Counted from the first letter of the stretch, positions 8,765-20,523 are shown. The stretch: DNA of 64,000 nt from Streptomyces malaysiense (GCF_000980885.2 NZ_LBDA02000004.1:55411-119410); one strand, 5' to 3'. Translations and numbers: made by a program. The notes: generated from the letters alone by a model not told the origin.

Positions 8765-11700
8765 ATGTCCGACTTGAGTGCGCCGATCGTGGCCACGTTC
8801 CTCGTGTACGTGGCCGTCATGATCGGAACAGGCGTCTGGGCCTACCGCCGTACGCGCACGTTCGCCGACTTCGCTCTGGGCGGCCGCAGACTCCACGCGC
8901 TCGTCGCCGCGCTGTCCGCGGGAGCCAGCGACATGTCCGGCTGGCTGTTCCTCGCCTTCCCCGGAGCGGTGTACGCGGCCGGTCTCGGTGGCAGCTGGAT
9001 CGCGGTCGGCCTGGTGCTCGGTACGTACCTCAACTGGTTGTTCGTGGCACCGAGGCTGCGCACCTACACCGAACGCGCCGGGAACGCGGTGAGCCTGTCG
9101 TCCTACCTGGAGGAGCGGTTCGAGGACCGCACACGGATGCTCCGGATGGTCTCGGCGGCGGTGACCCTCGTGTTCTTCACCGTGTACGTGGCCAGTGGAC
9201 TGGTGGCCGGCGGGCTGCTCTTCGGGCACATCTTCGGTGCCGGGTTCAGGCTCGGGGTGGCCCTGACCGCCCTGGTGATCGTCGTCTACTCGTGCCTGGG
9301 CGGCTTTCTGGCCGTGAGCCTGACACACGTCATGCAGGCCACGCTGATGTTCCTCGCCCTGCTCGTGCTCCCCGTCGTGGGTATCGCGACGCTCGGCGGC
9401 TTCGGTACGCTCCGTGACTCCCTCGACGCGAAGACGCCCAGCCTGCTGGACATGGGGGCCAAGGTCGACTTCGTGAACGGGCACTGGTCGGGAAGCGGCG
9501 GACCGCTCGGCGTCGTCGCGATCATCTCGTTGCTCTCCTGGGGCCTCGGCTACTTCGGACAGCCGCACATCCTGGCCCGCTTCATGGGCATCCGCAGCAC
9601 CGGCGCCGTGCCCGCGGCCCGCCGTATCGAGACCGGGTGGGTGATCGTGGTGCTGGCCGGCGCCACGCTCGTCGGTCTGCTGGGCATCGCGCGGTTCGGC
9701 ACACCGCTGCACGACCCGCAGACGGTGTACATCGCTCTGAGCCGGACGCTGTTCAGCCCGTGGGGCGCCGGTGTGCTGCTGATCGCGGTGCTCGCCGCGA
9801 TCATCTCGACCGCGGACAGCCAGCTCCTCGTGTCGTCCATCGCCCTCACCGAGGACTTCTACCACGCGTTCCTCAAGCGGCAGGCCTCGGACCGGACGCT
9901 GGTGTGGGTCGGGCGCGCCGCCGTCGTCACCGTGACACTGGTGGCCTCCCTGATCGCGCTCAGGGGCGGCGGGCTGCTGGGCATCGTGGGCTACGCCTGG
10001 GCGGGCTTCGGCGCCGCCTTCGGGCCGGTCGTCCTGCTGTCGCTCTACTGGCCCCGCATGACCTGGGCGGGGGCCATGGCCGGGATCGTGTCCGGCGCGA
10101 CCACGGTGCTCCTGTGGCGTGTGGTCAGACCGCTGCACGGCCCCTTCTGGTCGGGCGTCTACGAGATGATCCCGGGCGTCCTGGTCGCCACGGCCGCGGC
10201 CCTGGTCTTCGGCAGGTTCGTCGGCCGCCCCCCGAAACGGGCCTTCTGGCGGATGCCGGGCGGCGGGGTGAGCCGACTGATGCTCACCCCCTTCCTCAGC
10301 CACGCGCCGGTCGGCATCGCCGTCCTCGACACGGATCTGCGGTACGTCTGGGTGAACGAGCCACTGGACCGCCAGATCCCCCTCGGACGACGGCTGGGGC
10401 GACGGATGGCGGAGATCCTGCCGCAGGCCGAGGCGGACGCCTTCGAGGAGAAGATGCACGAGGTCCTCCGGACCGGCGCGCCGGTGATGGACTACGAGTA
10501 CCGCGGTGCGGGCTACACGGTGCAGGACGGAAGCCGCGCGATCTCCGTCTCCTTCTTCGCGATGAAGGACCGCCACGACCGGAACGTCGGCATCTGGTAC
10601 ATGATCATCGACGTCACCGAACGCTGGCGGGCCCAGGAGCGCCTGGCCCTGCTCAACGACGCCGCCGCGCGCATCGGCAGCACCCTGGACGTGACGCGGA
10701 CCGCCCAGGAACTCGCCGACGACGCGGTGCCGGCCGTCGCCGACTTCGTCGCCGTCGACCTGCTGGACTCGGTCATGAGGGGCGAGGAACCGGCACCCGG
10801 GCCGGTCGGCATGGTGCCCATCATCCGCCGAGCGGCCCAGCAGTCGGTCCGCGAGGGCTGCCCCGAGGCGTCCCTGGCCGTGGGGGAGACGGTCCGGCGC
10901 GCGCCCGCCTCGCCCGTGACCCGCTGCCTGCTGGAGAGCAGGACCCTGGTCGAACGGGTCCTGGACCGGACCAACAGCCCGTGGGTGACCGTCGACGAGA
11001 CGCTGGGCGCCTCGTTCCTCGACTACGACCTCCGCTCGGTCATGGTGGTCCCCGTGCGGGCGCGCGGCGTCACCCTGGGGGCGGCGACGTTCGCACGGGC
11101 ACGCCGGCTGGGCCCCTTCGAGGACGACGACGTCCGCCTCGCGGAGGAACTCGTATCCCGGGCGGCGGTGTGCATCGACAACGCACGCCGTTTCACCCGT
11201 GAGCGCACGGCGGCCCGTTCCATGCAGCGCTACCTGTTGCCGCAGGACCTGACGGGAGGCTCCGCCCTGGCCGTGGCCTCGTGGTACCTGCCGGCGGACG
11301 CCCCCAGCGGGGTGGGCGGCGACTGGTTCGACGTGATCCCGCTCTCCGGAGCACGGGTCGCCCTGGTCGTCGGGGACGTGGCCGGGCACGGCATCAACGC
11401 GGCGGCGACCATGGGGCGGCTGCGCGTCGCGGTACGCACGCTCGCCAACCTCGACCTCTCCCCGGACGAACTGCTGGCCCATCTCGACGACCTGGTCATC
11501 GGCCTCATGGGGGCGCACGACATCGATACCCCGCCGGCCGCCGAGGGCGAGGCGACGGGCACCGCCTTCCTGGGCGCCACCTGCCTGTACGCCGTCTACG
11601 ACCCGGTCAGCAGGCTGTGCACCATGGCCCGAGCCGGTCACCTCCCCCCGATGATCGTCGCTCCCGACGGCGCCGCCGACATCCTGGACCTGCCCGCCGG

Positions 11701-12340
11701 ACCCCCGCTCGGCCTCGGCTACCTCCCCTTCGAGTCCATCGAGACCGAGCTGGCGGACGGCAGCCTCATCGCCCTCTACACCGACGGCCTCATCGAGTCC
11801 GTCGACCGGGACATCGACGTCGGGCTCTCCCGGCTGGGCGATGCCCTCGCGGCACCCCTGCCCACCCTGGGCGAGACCGGCCAGCGAGTGATCGACAGCC
11901 TGCTGACGGGCCCGCCCGCCGACGACGCGGCCCTGCTCCTCGCCCGTACCCGTGTCCTGCCCCCGGACCGCGTCGCCTCCTGGGACCTCCCCACCGACCC
12001 GGCCGCCGTCGCGCACGCCCGCGACCTCGCGACCCGGAAGCTGACGGAGTGGGGCATCCCCGATCTGACGTTCACCACGGAACTCATCGTCAGCGAACTG
12101 GTGACCAACGCCATCCGCCACGCGACCGGACCGGTCTGCCTGCGCCTCATCCGGGACCGCGGCCTGATCTGCGAAGTCTCCGACGCCAGCAGCACCTCGC
12201 CCCGCCTGCGCCACGCGCGAACCACCGACGAGGGGGGACGGGGCCTGCTCATCGTCGCCCAGATGGCTCTCCGGTGGGGCACTCGGTACACGAAGAACGG
12301 CAAGATCATCTGGACCGAGCAGGTCATCGCGGCCGACTAG
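8765..12340 (+). CDS. Sodium:solute symporter fused to PAS, GAF, PP2C phosphatase and RsbW-like ATPase
   Basis: An 1191-residue five-part protein. Residues 1 to about 490 are a full SSF/SLC5 symporter of the PutP type, with many membrane spans, the LGGRRLHALVAALSAGASDMSGW region near the N-terminus, and the conserved AIISTADSQLLVSS. Next come a PAS domain (about 505-620), a GAF domain (about 630-805), a SpoIIE-type PP2C phosphatase (about 820-1060; GVGGDWFD, VVGDVAGHG, LYTDGLIE, DDAALLL) and a GHKL ATPase like RsbW (about 1075-1190; ELVTNAIRHA, GGRGLLIV). I see no STAC-like segment between the symporter and PAS. The architecture suggests that substrate or ion binding by the symporter controls phosphatase and anti-sigma-kinase output; that is inference. 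The frame is continuous and every domain keeps its signature motifs. The ATG at 8765 follows GCAGGTGAGGC. Confidence 0.9.
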   Translation: MSDLSAPIVATFLVYVAVMIGTGVWAYRRTRTFADFALGGRRLHALVAALSAGASDMSGWLFLAFPGAVYAAGLGGSWIAVGLVLGTYLNWLFVAPRLRTYTERAGNAVSLSSYLEERFEDRTRMLRMVSAAVTLVFFTVYVASGLVAGGLLFGHIFGAGFRLGVALTALVIVVYSCLGGFLAVSLTHVMQATLMFLALLVLPVVGIATLGGFGTLRDSLDAKTPSLLDMGAKVDFVNGHWSGSGGPLGVVAIISLLSWGLGYFGQPHILARFMGIRSTGAVPAARRIETGWVIVVLAGATLVGLLGIARFGTPLHDPQTVYIALSRTLFSPWGAGVLLIAVLAAIISTADSQLLVSSIALTEDFYHAFLKRQASDRTLVWVGRAAVVTVTLVASLIALRGGGLLGIVGYAWAGFGAAFGPVVLLSLYWPRMTWAGAMAGIVSGATTVLLWRVVRPLHGPFWSGVYEMIPGVLVATAAALVFGRFVGRPPKRAFWRMPGGGVSRLMLTPFLSHAPVGIAVLDTDLRYVWVNEPLDRQIPLGRRLGRRMAEILPQAEADAFEEKMHEVLRTGAPVMDYEYRGAGYTVQDGSRAISVSFFAMKDRHDRNVGIWYMIIDVTERWRAQERLALLNDAAARIGSTLDVTRTAQELADDAVPAVADFVAVDLLDSVMRGEEPAPGPVGMVPIIRRAAQQSVREGCPEASLAVGETVRRAPASPVTRCLLESRTLVERVLDRTNSPWVTVDETLGASFLDYDLRSVMVVPVRARGVTLGAATFARARRLGPFEDDDVRLAEELVSRAAVCIDNARRFTRERTAARSMQRYLLPQDLTGGSALAVASWYLPADAPSGVGGDWFDVIPLSGARVALVVGDVAGHGINAAATMGRLRVAVRTLANLDLSPDELLAHLDDLVIGLMGAHDIDTPPAAEGEATGTAFLGATCLYAVYDPVSRLCTMARAGHLPPMIVAPDGAADILDLPAGPPLGLGYLPFESIETELADGSLIALYTDGLIESVDRDIDVGLSRLGDALAAPLPTLGETGQRVIDSLLTGPPADDAALLLARTRVLPPDRVASWDLPTDPAAVAHARDLATRKLTEWGIPDLTFTTELIVSELVTNAIRHATGPVCLRLIRDRGLICEVSDASSTSPRLRHARTTDEGGRGLLIVAQMALRWGTRYTKNGKIIWTEQVIAAD

Positions 12341-12384
12341 TGCCGCGGCAGGCGACGTTCGCCCGTCGCCTGTTGCGGCACTAG
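12337..12384. terminator. Long hairpin between convergent genes
   Basis: Two 21-base arms (12337-12357 and 12364-12384) with a 6-base loop. The only two mismatches would be G-U pairs in the plus-strand RNA. The first arm starts with the stop codon of the symporter-phosphatase gene, and both ends read CTAG. It lies between that gene and the end of kdpD, so it can serve as a bidirectional terminator. Its length and neat CTAG ends also fit a dispersed palindromic repeat. Confidence 0.65.
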
Positions 12385-12418
12385 CCATACGGGCTGAGGC
12401 TCCTGCGCTCCATGCCGT

Positions 12419-14965
12419 TCATCGCGTGACGGCGGACGTGCGCTCGGGCTCCTCCTGGCAGCGCCCGGGTGCCGTCGGCAGGGTGAGGACCATGGTGAGG
12501 CCGCCGCCGGGGGTGTCCTCGGCGTCGAGGGTGCCGCCGATGGCCTCGGCGAAGCCACGGGCGACCGCGAGGCCGAGGCCGACGCCTGCGCCGCGGGGGG
12601 AGTCGCCGTAGCGCTGGAACGGCTCGAAGATGCGGCTCTTGGCCTCGTCCGGGACGCCGGGGCCGCGGTCGACGACGCGGACCTCGACCCGGTCGGCTAT
12701 GGCACTGGCCGAGACCAGGACAGGCTCATCCGGCGGGCTGTATTTGACCGCGTTCTCGACGACGTTGGCGACGGAGCGTTCCAGCAGCCCGCGGTCGACG
12801 TCGACCATGGGGAGGGTTTCCGGGATGTCGAGGTCGACGCGGTCCTCGGGTACGCCGCCGAGCGCCATGGGGATCACCTCGTCGAGGTCGGTCTCGCGGA
12901 TGATCGGCGTGACGGTGCCGGTCTGGAGGCGGGACATGTCGAGGAGGTTGCCGACGAGGTGGTCCAGGCGGTCGGCACCCTCCTCGATGGCCGCCAGGAA
13001 CTCCGCCTGATCGGCCTCGGACCATTCCACGTCGTCCGAGCGCAGGGATGTGACGGCGGCCTTGATGCCGGCGAGCGGGGTGCGCAGGTCGTGGCTGACG
13101 GCGGCGAGCAGGGCGGTGCGGATGCGGTTGCCCTCGGCCAGGGCCTTCGCCTCGTCGGCTTTCTGCTGCAGACGCTGTCGGTCCAGGACGACGGCGGCCT
13201 GCGCGGCGAAGGCGGCCAGGACGCGGCGGTCCTCGGCGGGCAGGACACGGCCGGAGAGGGCCAGGGTCAGGTGGTCACCGACCGGGACGTCCACTTCGGC
13301 TGCGTCGGGGGCGGTGCAGGGGCGGGGGCCGACGCTGCCGGCGCAGGTCCAGGGAGCGATGTCGTTCTCGCGTTCCAGCAGGGCCGCCGACTCCATCCCG
13401 AAGGTCTCGCGGACCCGGTCCAGGAGTGCTTCCAGGGTGGTCTCGCCGCGCAGGACGTTGCCCGCGAGGAAGGAAAGGATCTCCGACTCGGCGCGGAGCC
13501 GGGCCGCCTGGTGGGTGCGGCGGGCGGCCAGGTCCACCACGGAGGCGACGGAGACGGCGACGCCGAAGAAGACCGCGATGGCGACGATGTTCTTCGGATC
13601 GGCGATCGTCCAGGTGTGGACTGGCGGGGTGAAGTACCAGTTCAGCAGGGCGGATCCGACCACCGCCGAGGCCAAGGCGGGGAGGAGCCCGCCGAGCAGG
13701 GCCGCCGCCACGGTCATCGTCAGGAACAGCAGCATGTCGTTGGCGAGTCCGAGGCCGGGGGCGACACTGCTCAGCAGCCAGGTCAGGAGCACCGGTCCCC
13801 CGATTCCGGCCAGCCATCCCCAGATGACCCGGGCCCGGCCGAGCCGCGCGCCCCTGGCGGCGACGGGCAGTCCTCGGCCCTTGCCCACTTCGTCGTGGGT
13901 GATCAGGTGGACGTCGAGGTCGGGGCCGGAGTCCCGGGCGACCGTGGCGCCGACACCCGGCCCGAAGACGTACTGCCAGCTGCTGCGACGGGAGACGCCC
14001 AGCACGATCTGGGTGGCGTTCACGCCCCGCGCGAAGTCGAGCAGGGCCGCGGGGATGTCGTCGCCGACCACGTGGTGGAAGGTGCCGCCCAGGTCCTCCA
14101 CCAGGGTGCGCTGGACGGCGAGTTCCTTCGGTGAGGCGGAGGTCAGGCCGTCGCTGCGGGAGATGTAGACGGCCAGGACCTCGCCCCCCGCGCCCTTCTC
14201 GGCCAGGCGCGAGGCGCGCCGGATGAGCGTACGGCCCTCGGGACCGCCGGTGAGCCCGACCACGATCCGCTCGCGAGAGCCCCAGATCTTGGAGACCCGG
14301 TGCTCGCTGCGGTACTCGGTCAGGTATTCGTCGACCCGGTCCGCCACCCACAGCAGTGCCAGCTCGCGCAGGGCGGTCAGGTTCCCGGGGCGGAAGTAGT
14401 TGGACAGGGCCGCGTCGACCTTGTCCGGCTTGTAGATGTTGCCGTGCGCCATTCGGCGCCGCAGGGCCTGCGGGGACATGTCGACCAGTTCGATCTGGTC
14501 GGCCCGCCGGACGATCTCGTCCGGAACGGTCTCCTGCTGCCGAACGCCGGTGATCGACTCCACGACGTCCCCGAGCGATTCCAGGTGCTGGATGTTGGCC
14601 GTGGAGACGACGTCGATACCGGCCGCGAGCAGTTCCTCCACGTCCTGCCAGCGCTTGGCGTTGCGCGAGCCGGGGATGTTGGTGTGCGGCAATTCGTCCA
14701 CCAGCGCCACCTGGGGGCGGCGCGCGAGGACGGCGTCCACGTCCATTTCGCCGAAGACGCCGCGCCGGTACTCGATCTGCTTGCGCGGGATCTGTTCCAG
14801 GCCGTGCAGCATCACCTCGGTGCGCGAGCGGCCGTGGTGCTCCACGAAGGCGACGACACAGTCGGTGCCCCGCTCCACCCGGCGGTGCGCCTCGGACAGC
14901 ATGGCGTAGGTCTTGCCGACGCCGGGTGCCGCGCCGAGGTAGATCCGGAACTTGCCGCGTGCCAT
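12419..14965 (-). CDS. kdpD: Sensor histidine kinase of the Kdp potassium system
   Basis: Senses K+ limitation or osmotic state and phosphorylates KdpE. The 848 residues show the whole KdpD order: an N-terminal KdpD domain with Walker A GAAPGVGKT at about residue 10 and the Walker B-like VDELPHTN, a universal-stress-protein fold (GLTGGPEGRTLIRR), four membrane segments in the DUF4118 region (about 390-490), a GAF-like region, a HisKA box with AVSHDLRTPLAG, and an HATPase with VENAVKYSP, DRGPGVP and GLGLAVARG. I chose the second ATG (14965): AAGGA lies 5 bases upstream, whereas it abuts the ATG at 14971. It follows kdpE with a 2-base gap. Confidence 0.95.
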   Translation of the reverse strand: MARGKFRIYLGAAPGVGKTYAMLSEAHRRVERGTDCVVAFVEHHGRSRTEVMLHGLEQIPRKQIEYRRGVFGEMDVDAVLARRPQVALVDELPHTNIPGSRNAKRWQDVEELLAAGIDVVSTANIQHLESLGDVVESITGVRQQETVPDEIVRRADQIELVDMSPQALRRRMAHGNIYKPDKVDAALSNYFRPGNLTALRELALLWVADRVDEYLTEYRSEHRVSKIWGSRERIVVGLTGGPEGRTLIRRASRLAEKGAGGEVLAVYISRSDGLTSASPKELAVQRTLVEDLGGTFHHVVGDDIPAALLDFARGVNATQIVLGVSRRSSWQYVFGPGVGATVARDSGPDLDVHLITHDEVGKGRGLPVAARGARLGRARVIWGWLAGIGGPVLLTWLLSSVAPGLGLANDMLLFLTMTVAAALLGGLLPALASAVVGSALLNWYFTPPVHTWTIADPKNIVAIAVFFGVAVSVASVVDLAARRTHQAARLRAESEILSFLAGNVLRGETTLEALLDRVRETFGMESAALLERENDIAPWTCAGSVGPRPCTAPDAAEVDVPVGDHLTLALSGRVLPAEDRRVLAAFAAQAAVVLDRQRLQQKADEAKALAEGNRIRTALLAAVSHDLRTPLAGIKAAVTSLRSDDVEWSEADQAEFLAAIEEGADRLDHLVGNLLDMSRLQTGTVTPIIRETDLDEVIPMALGGVPEDRVDLDIPETLPMVDVDRGLLERSVANVVENAVKYSPPDEPVLVSASAIADRVEVRVVDRGPGVPDEAKSRIFEPFQRYGDSPRGAGVGLGLAVARGFAEAIGGTLDAEDTPGGGLTMVLTLPTAPGRCQEEPERTSAVTR

Positions 14966-14967
14966 GT

Positions 14968-15651
14968 TCATCCTTCGAAGCGGTAGCCCATGCCGGGCTC
15001 GGTGATGAGATAGCGGGGGTGAGCGGGGTCGGATTCCAGTTTGCGCCGCAGCTGGGCCATGTAGACGCGCAGGTAGTTGGTCTTGTTGCTCTGCGAGACC
15101 CCCCAGACCTCCTGGAGCAGCTGCTTCTGAGTGATCAGCCGGCCGGGGTTGCTGACCAGGATTTCCAGCAGGTGCCACTCGGTCGGGGTCAGCCGTACGT
15201 CCCGCCCGTTCCGTACGGCCTTCTTGGCCGGCAGGTCGAGAGTGAAGTCCTCCGTCTCGACCAGCGTCGTCTCCGGGACGAGTGGCGTGTCCTCGGTGCG
15301 GCGGACGGCGGCGCGCAGCCGGGCGAGCAGCTCGTTCATGCTGAACGGCTTGGTGACGTAGTCGTCGGCGCCCGCGTCGAGGGCCGCGACCTTCTCGTCG
15401 GACGACTGGCGGGCGGACAGGACCATGATCGGGACGCGGGTCCAGCCGCGCAGAGCCCTGATGACGTCGGCGCCGTCCATGTCGGGCAGGCCGAGGTCGA
15501 GAAGTACCACGTCGGGCTGGCGGGCCGCTGCCAGATGGAGTGCGGTGGCGCCGTCGGGGGCGGCGTCGACACAGTATTGGCGCGCCTGCAGGTTGATCAC
15601 GAGGGCCCGTACGAGCTGCGGGTCGTCCTCCACCACGAGCACCCTGGTCAT
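14968..15651 (-). CDS. kdpE: Kdp response regulator, OmpR family
   Basis: A two-domain OmpR/PhoB-type regulator of 227 residues. The receiver (1 to about 120) has the acidic pair in VVEDD, the phospho-acceptor Asp in VVLLDLGLPDMDG and the Lys in DYVTKPF. The winged-helix effector (about 130-227) ends GMGYRFEG. It is expected to activate the kdp transport genes when phosphorylated by KdpD. Regulators of this family bind tandem half-sites about 10-11 bp apart, which matches the repeats upstream of the kdp operon and its neighbours. It lies 131 bases downstream of kdpC on the same strand. Confidence 0.95.
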   Translation of the reverse strand: MTRVLVVEDDPQLVRALVINLQARQYCVDAAPDGATALHLAAARQPDVVLLDLGLPDMDGADVIRALRGWTRVPIMVLSARQSSDEKVAALDAGADDYVTKPFSMNELLARLRAAVRRTEDTPLVPETTLVETEDFTLDLPAKKAVRNGRDVRLTPTEWHLLEILVSNPGRLITQKQLLQEVWGVSQSNKTNYLRVYMAQLRRKLESDPAHPRYLITEPGMGYRFEG

Positions 15652-15781
15652 GGGTGTGTGCCTTTCCTCTCGTACGCCGGGCCGAAGGCGCCGGGAGAGC
15701 CTGCCGACCTCATGACAGCGGGAGCCGACGGACTCGGGTTTTCCCTCGTCCGTCGACTCCCGAGCATGTCGTGTAATCCCA

Positions 15782-16401
15782 TCAACGCTTCGCCACGAGG
15801 CCCTTGAGCGCGATGTTGAGCTCCAGAACGTTGACGCGGGGCTCGCCCATGAAGCCGATGACGCGGCCGTCGGTGTGGTCCTTGACCAGCTTCCGGACCT
15901 GGGCGGCGGGCAGTCCGTTCGCCTTGGCCACACGACCAACCTGGATGTCCGCGTACTTCGGGGAGATGTCCGGGTCGATCGCGGAGGCCGAGCCGGTAAC
16001 CGCGTCCTTGGGCACCTCGGACTGGGGTACGCCGTTGAACTCGGCGACCCGCTCCTTGGCGTCCCGGACCAGCTTCACCAGTTTCGGGTTGCTGGCGCTG
16101 AGCTGGTTGGAGCCGGTGGCCAGTGGGTCGTAGTCGCTGTTGGACGGGCGGGGCTGGAACCACTTCGGGTCCGGCTTGTCGGTGCCCTTGATGTTCCAGC
16201 TCTGGCCGATCAGGGAGGAGCCGGCCTCCTTGCCGTCGACCTCGACGATCGAGCCGTTGGCCTTGTGGCGGAAGGCGGTCTGACCGATGCCGGTGACGAG
16301 GAGGGGGTAGACGATGCCGGTCACGACGGTGAGGACGAGCAGCATGCGCGAGGCGGCCCACGTCATGCGGCCGAAGTTCACAAAGGAATTGTTCATGTCC
16401 T

Positions 16402-16405
<4 letters not shown>
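15782..16405 (-). CDS. kdpC: Potassium-transporting ATPase subunit C
   Basis: The periplasm-facing, single-span assembly subunit of the KdpFABC K+ pump. The 207-residue protein starts with one membrane helix ([20 protein letters not shown]) and then the conserved KdpC segments: GSSLIGQ, a run with [30 protein letters not shown] and [10 protein letters not shown] at the end. The GTG start at 16405 overlaps the kdpB stop by 4 bases (GTGA), so the two are translationally coupled. Confidence 0.95.
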
Positions 16406-18554
<2,149 letters not shown>

Positions 18555-18555
<1 letters not shown>

Positions 18556-20216
18556 CACGCCAGGCCTTCGGCAAGCGGGCCCAGGGCCAGGGCCGGGAAG
18601 AACGTCAGACCGGTGATGATCAGGATCGCTCCCACCAGCAGGCCGGTGAACAGCGGCTTCTCCGTGCGCAGGGTGCCCGCGGTGACCGGGATCGGCTTCT
18701 GCTCGGCGAGCGAGCCGGCCAGAGCCAGCACGAACACCATGGGCAGGAAGCGGCCCAGCAGCATGCACAGGCCCAGCATCGTGTTGTGGTACTCGGTGTT
18801 CGCGCCGAATCCGGCGAACGCGGAGCCGTTGTTGTTGGACGCGGAGGTGTAGGCGTACAGCACCTCGGAGAAGCCGTGCGCGCCCACGTTCGTCATCGAC
18901 GACTGGCCCTTGCCGAGCGCCATCGCCAGAGCCGCGCCGATCAGCACCAGGGACGGGGTGACCAGGATGTAGCAGGCGGCCAGCTTCATCTCGCGGGCGC
19001 CGATCTTCTTGCCCAGGTACTCGGGGGTGCGGCCGACCATCAGACCGGCGATGAACACCGCGATGATCGCCATGATCAGCATGCCGTAGAGGCCGGAGCC
19101 GGTGCCGCCGGGCGCGATCTCGCCCAGCATCATGCCGAGCAGCAGCACGCCACCGGACAGACCGCTGAAGGAGTCGTGGAAGGCGTCCACCGAGCCGGTC
19201 GACGTCATGGTGGTGGACACCGCGAACAGTGAGGAGTTGCCCTCGCCGAAGCGCTGTTCCTTGCCCTCCATCGCGCCGCCCGCCAGCTGCGCTGCGGTGC
19301 CCGGGTGGGCGTACTCCAGCCAGGTCACGGCCAGCACGCCGGCGAACCAGATGATGCCCATCGCGGCCACGATCGCGTAGCCCTGCTTGACCGAGCCGAC
19401 CATCTTGCCGAAGGTACGCGGCAGCGAGAACGGGATCACCAGCAGCAGGAAGATCTCCAGCCAGTTCGTGAACCCGTTGGGGTTCTCGAACGGGTGTGCG
19501 CTGTTGGCGTTGAAGTAGCCGCCGCCGTTGGTACCGATGTCCTTGATCGCCTCCTGCGAAGCGACGGCACCCGGGCTGATGGCCTGCCTCTGGCCGGTCA
19601 GCGTGGTGATGTGGTGGATGTCACCGAAGTTCTGGATGGCACCGCAGGCGATCAGCACCACGGCCGCGACAACGGAGAGCGGGATCAGGATCCGGATGAC
19701 GCAGCGCACCAGGTCTGCCCAGAAGTTGCCCAGCTCACCGGTTCGTGAGCGGGCGAAGCCACGCACCAGCGCCACCGCGACGGCGATGCCCACGGCCGCC
19801 GAGACGAAGTTCTGCACGGCCAGACCCATCGTCTGGGTGACGTGGCTCATGGCCACCTCCCCCGAGTACGACTGCCAGTTCGTGTTGGACACGAAGGAGG
19901 CGGCCGTGTTGAACGCCTGGTCCGGGCTGATCGGCTTGAAGCCCAGCGACAGCGGCAGCTTGTCCTGCACCCGCTGGAGCAGGTAGAGGAACAGCACGCT
20001 GACGGCGGAGAAGAACAGCACCCCTCGCAGGTAGGCGGGCCAGCGCATCTCCGCGTCCGGGTCGGCGCCCACCGAGCGGTAGATCCACCGCTCGGCGCGC
20101 AGGTGCTTCGTGGACTGGAAGACGGCGGCCATGTAGTCGCCGAGGGGACGGTGCACCAATGTGAGCACGCCGATCAGCGCGGTCACGAAGAGCACGTCAG
20201 CAAGGACGGGACCCAT
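18555..20216 (-). CDS. kdpA: Potassium-transporting ATPase subunit A (K+ channel-like)
   Basis: The K+-selective channel-like subunit of the pump, 553 residues with about ten membrane segments. Selectivity-filter regions characteristic of KdpA are present: [26 protein letters not shown] and, towards the C-terminus, SNNNGSAF. It follows kdpF by 8 bases and is linked to kdpB by a TGATG overlap. Confidence 0.96.
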
Positions 20217-20224
20217 GTCTGTAC

Positions 20225-20314
20225 TCAGAACCTCTCCGGGAAGATCAGGGCGAGGACGAGATAGCCCAGCAGGGCGACGGCCACGACCAGACCGACGATG
20301 TTTTCGGCGGTCAC
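20225..20314 (-). CDS. kdpF: Potassium-transporting ATPase small subunit F
   Basis: A 29-residue single-span peptide ([18 protein letters not shown] and on to LALIFPERF) with the size and C-terminal FPERF-type end of KdpF, the stabilising small subunit. The GTG start overlaps the stop of the preceding 27-residue ORF by 4 bases (GTGA). It sits immediately before kdpA. Confidence 0.9.
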   Translation of the reverse strand: MTAENIVGLVVAVALLGYLVLALIFPERF

Positions 20315-20394
20315 AGCTTCGTCACCCCCTTGGCGACGAGAGCCACCAGCGCGAACACCGCGACCGTGATGGCGACGAAGGCCAGATCGGCCAT
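20311..20394 (-). CDS. 27-residue single-span peptide heading the kdp operon
   Basis: This short ORF encodes [20 protein letters not shown] followed by AKGVTKL: one hydrophobic helix with a basic tail. CAGGAG lies 6 bases before the ATG, the strongest ribosome site in the operon. Its stop overlaps the kdpF start (GTGA), so kdpF translation probably depends on it. It resembles KdpF in size but is a separate peptide. It could be an extra pump subunit or a coupling ORF; I know of no assigned function. Confidence 0.75.
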   Translation of the reverse strand: MADLAFVAITVAVFALVALVAKGVTKL

Positions 20395-20472
20395 CGTGAA
20401 CTCCTGAGAGATTCGGGGGCGGAACAAGGACGATTAGAGGAAACCGCGGTTCTGGCCGGATCCGGTCGTCCG

Positions 20473-20523
20473 TTGACGGCCCTCTTACGGCAGGCCCGTC
20501 GACCTTGACGGAGCCCTTACGCC
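20473..20523. promoter_or_regulatory. Two direct-repeat boxes in the kdp promoter, candidate KdpE operators
   Basis: TTGACGGCCCTCTTACGGC (20473-20491) and TTGACGGAGCCCTTACGCC (20505-20523) match at 15 of 19 positions and lie 32 bp apart. Each contains two hexamers (TGACGG then TTACGG or TTACGC) exactly 11 bp apart. They end about 80 bases before the 27-residue ORF. This layout is typical of OmpR-family activator sites; assignment to KdpE is inference. Confidence 0.6.

Noticed and set aside
8708..12388. 1226-codon antisense frame opposite the symporter-phosphatase gene
   Set aside because: No domain signatures and a composition typical of shadow frames. The plus strand has five clear domains.
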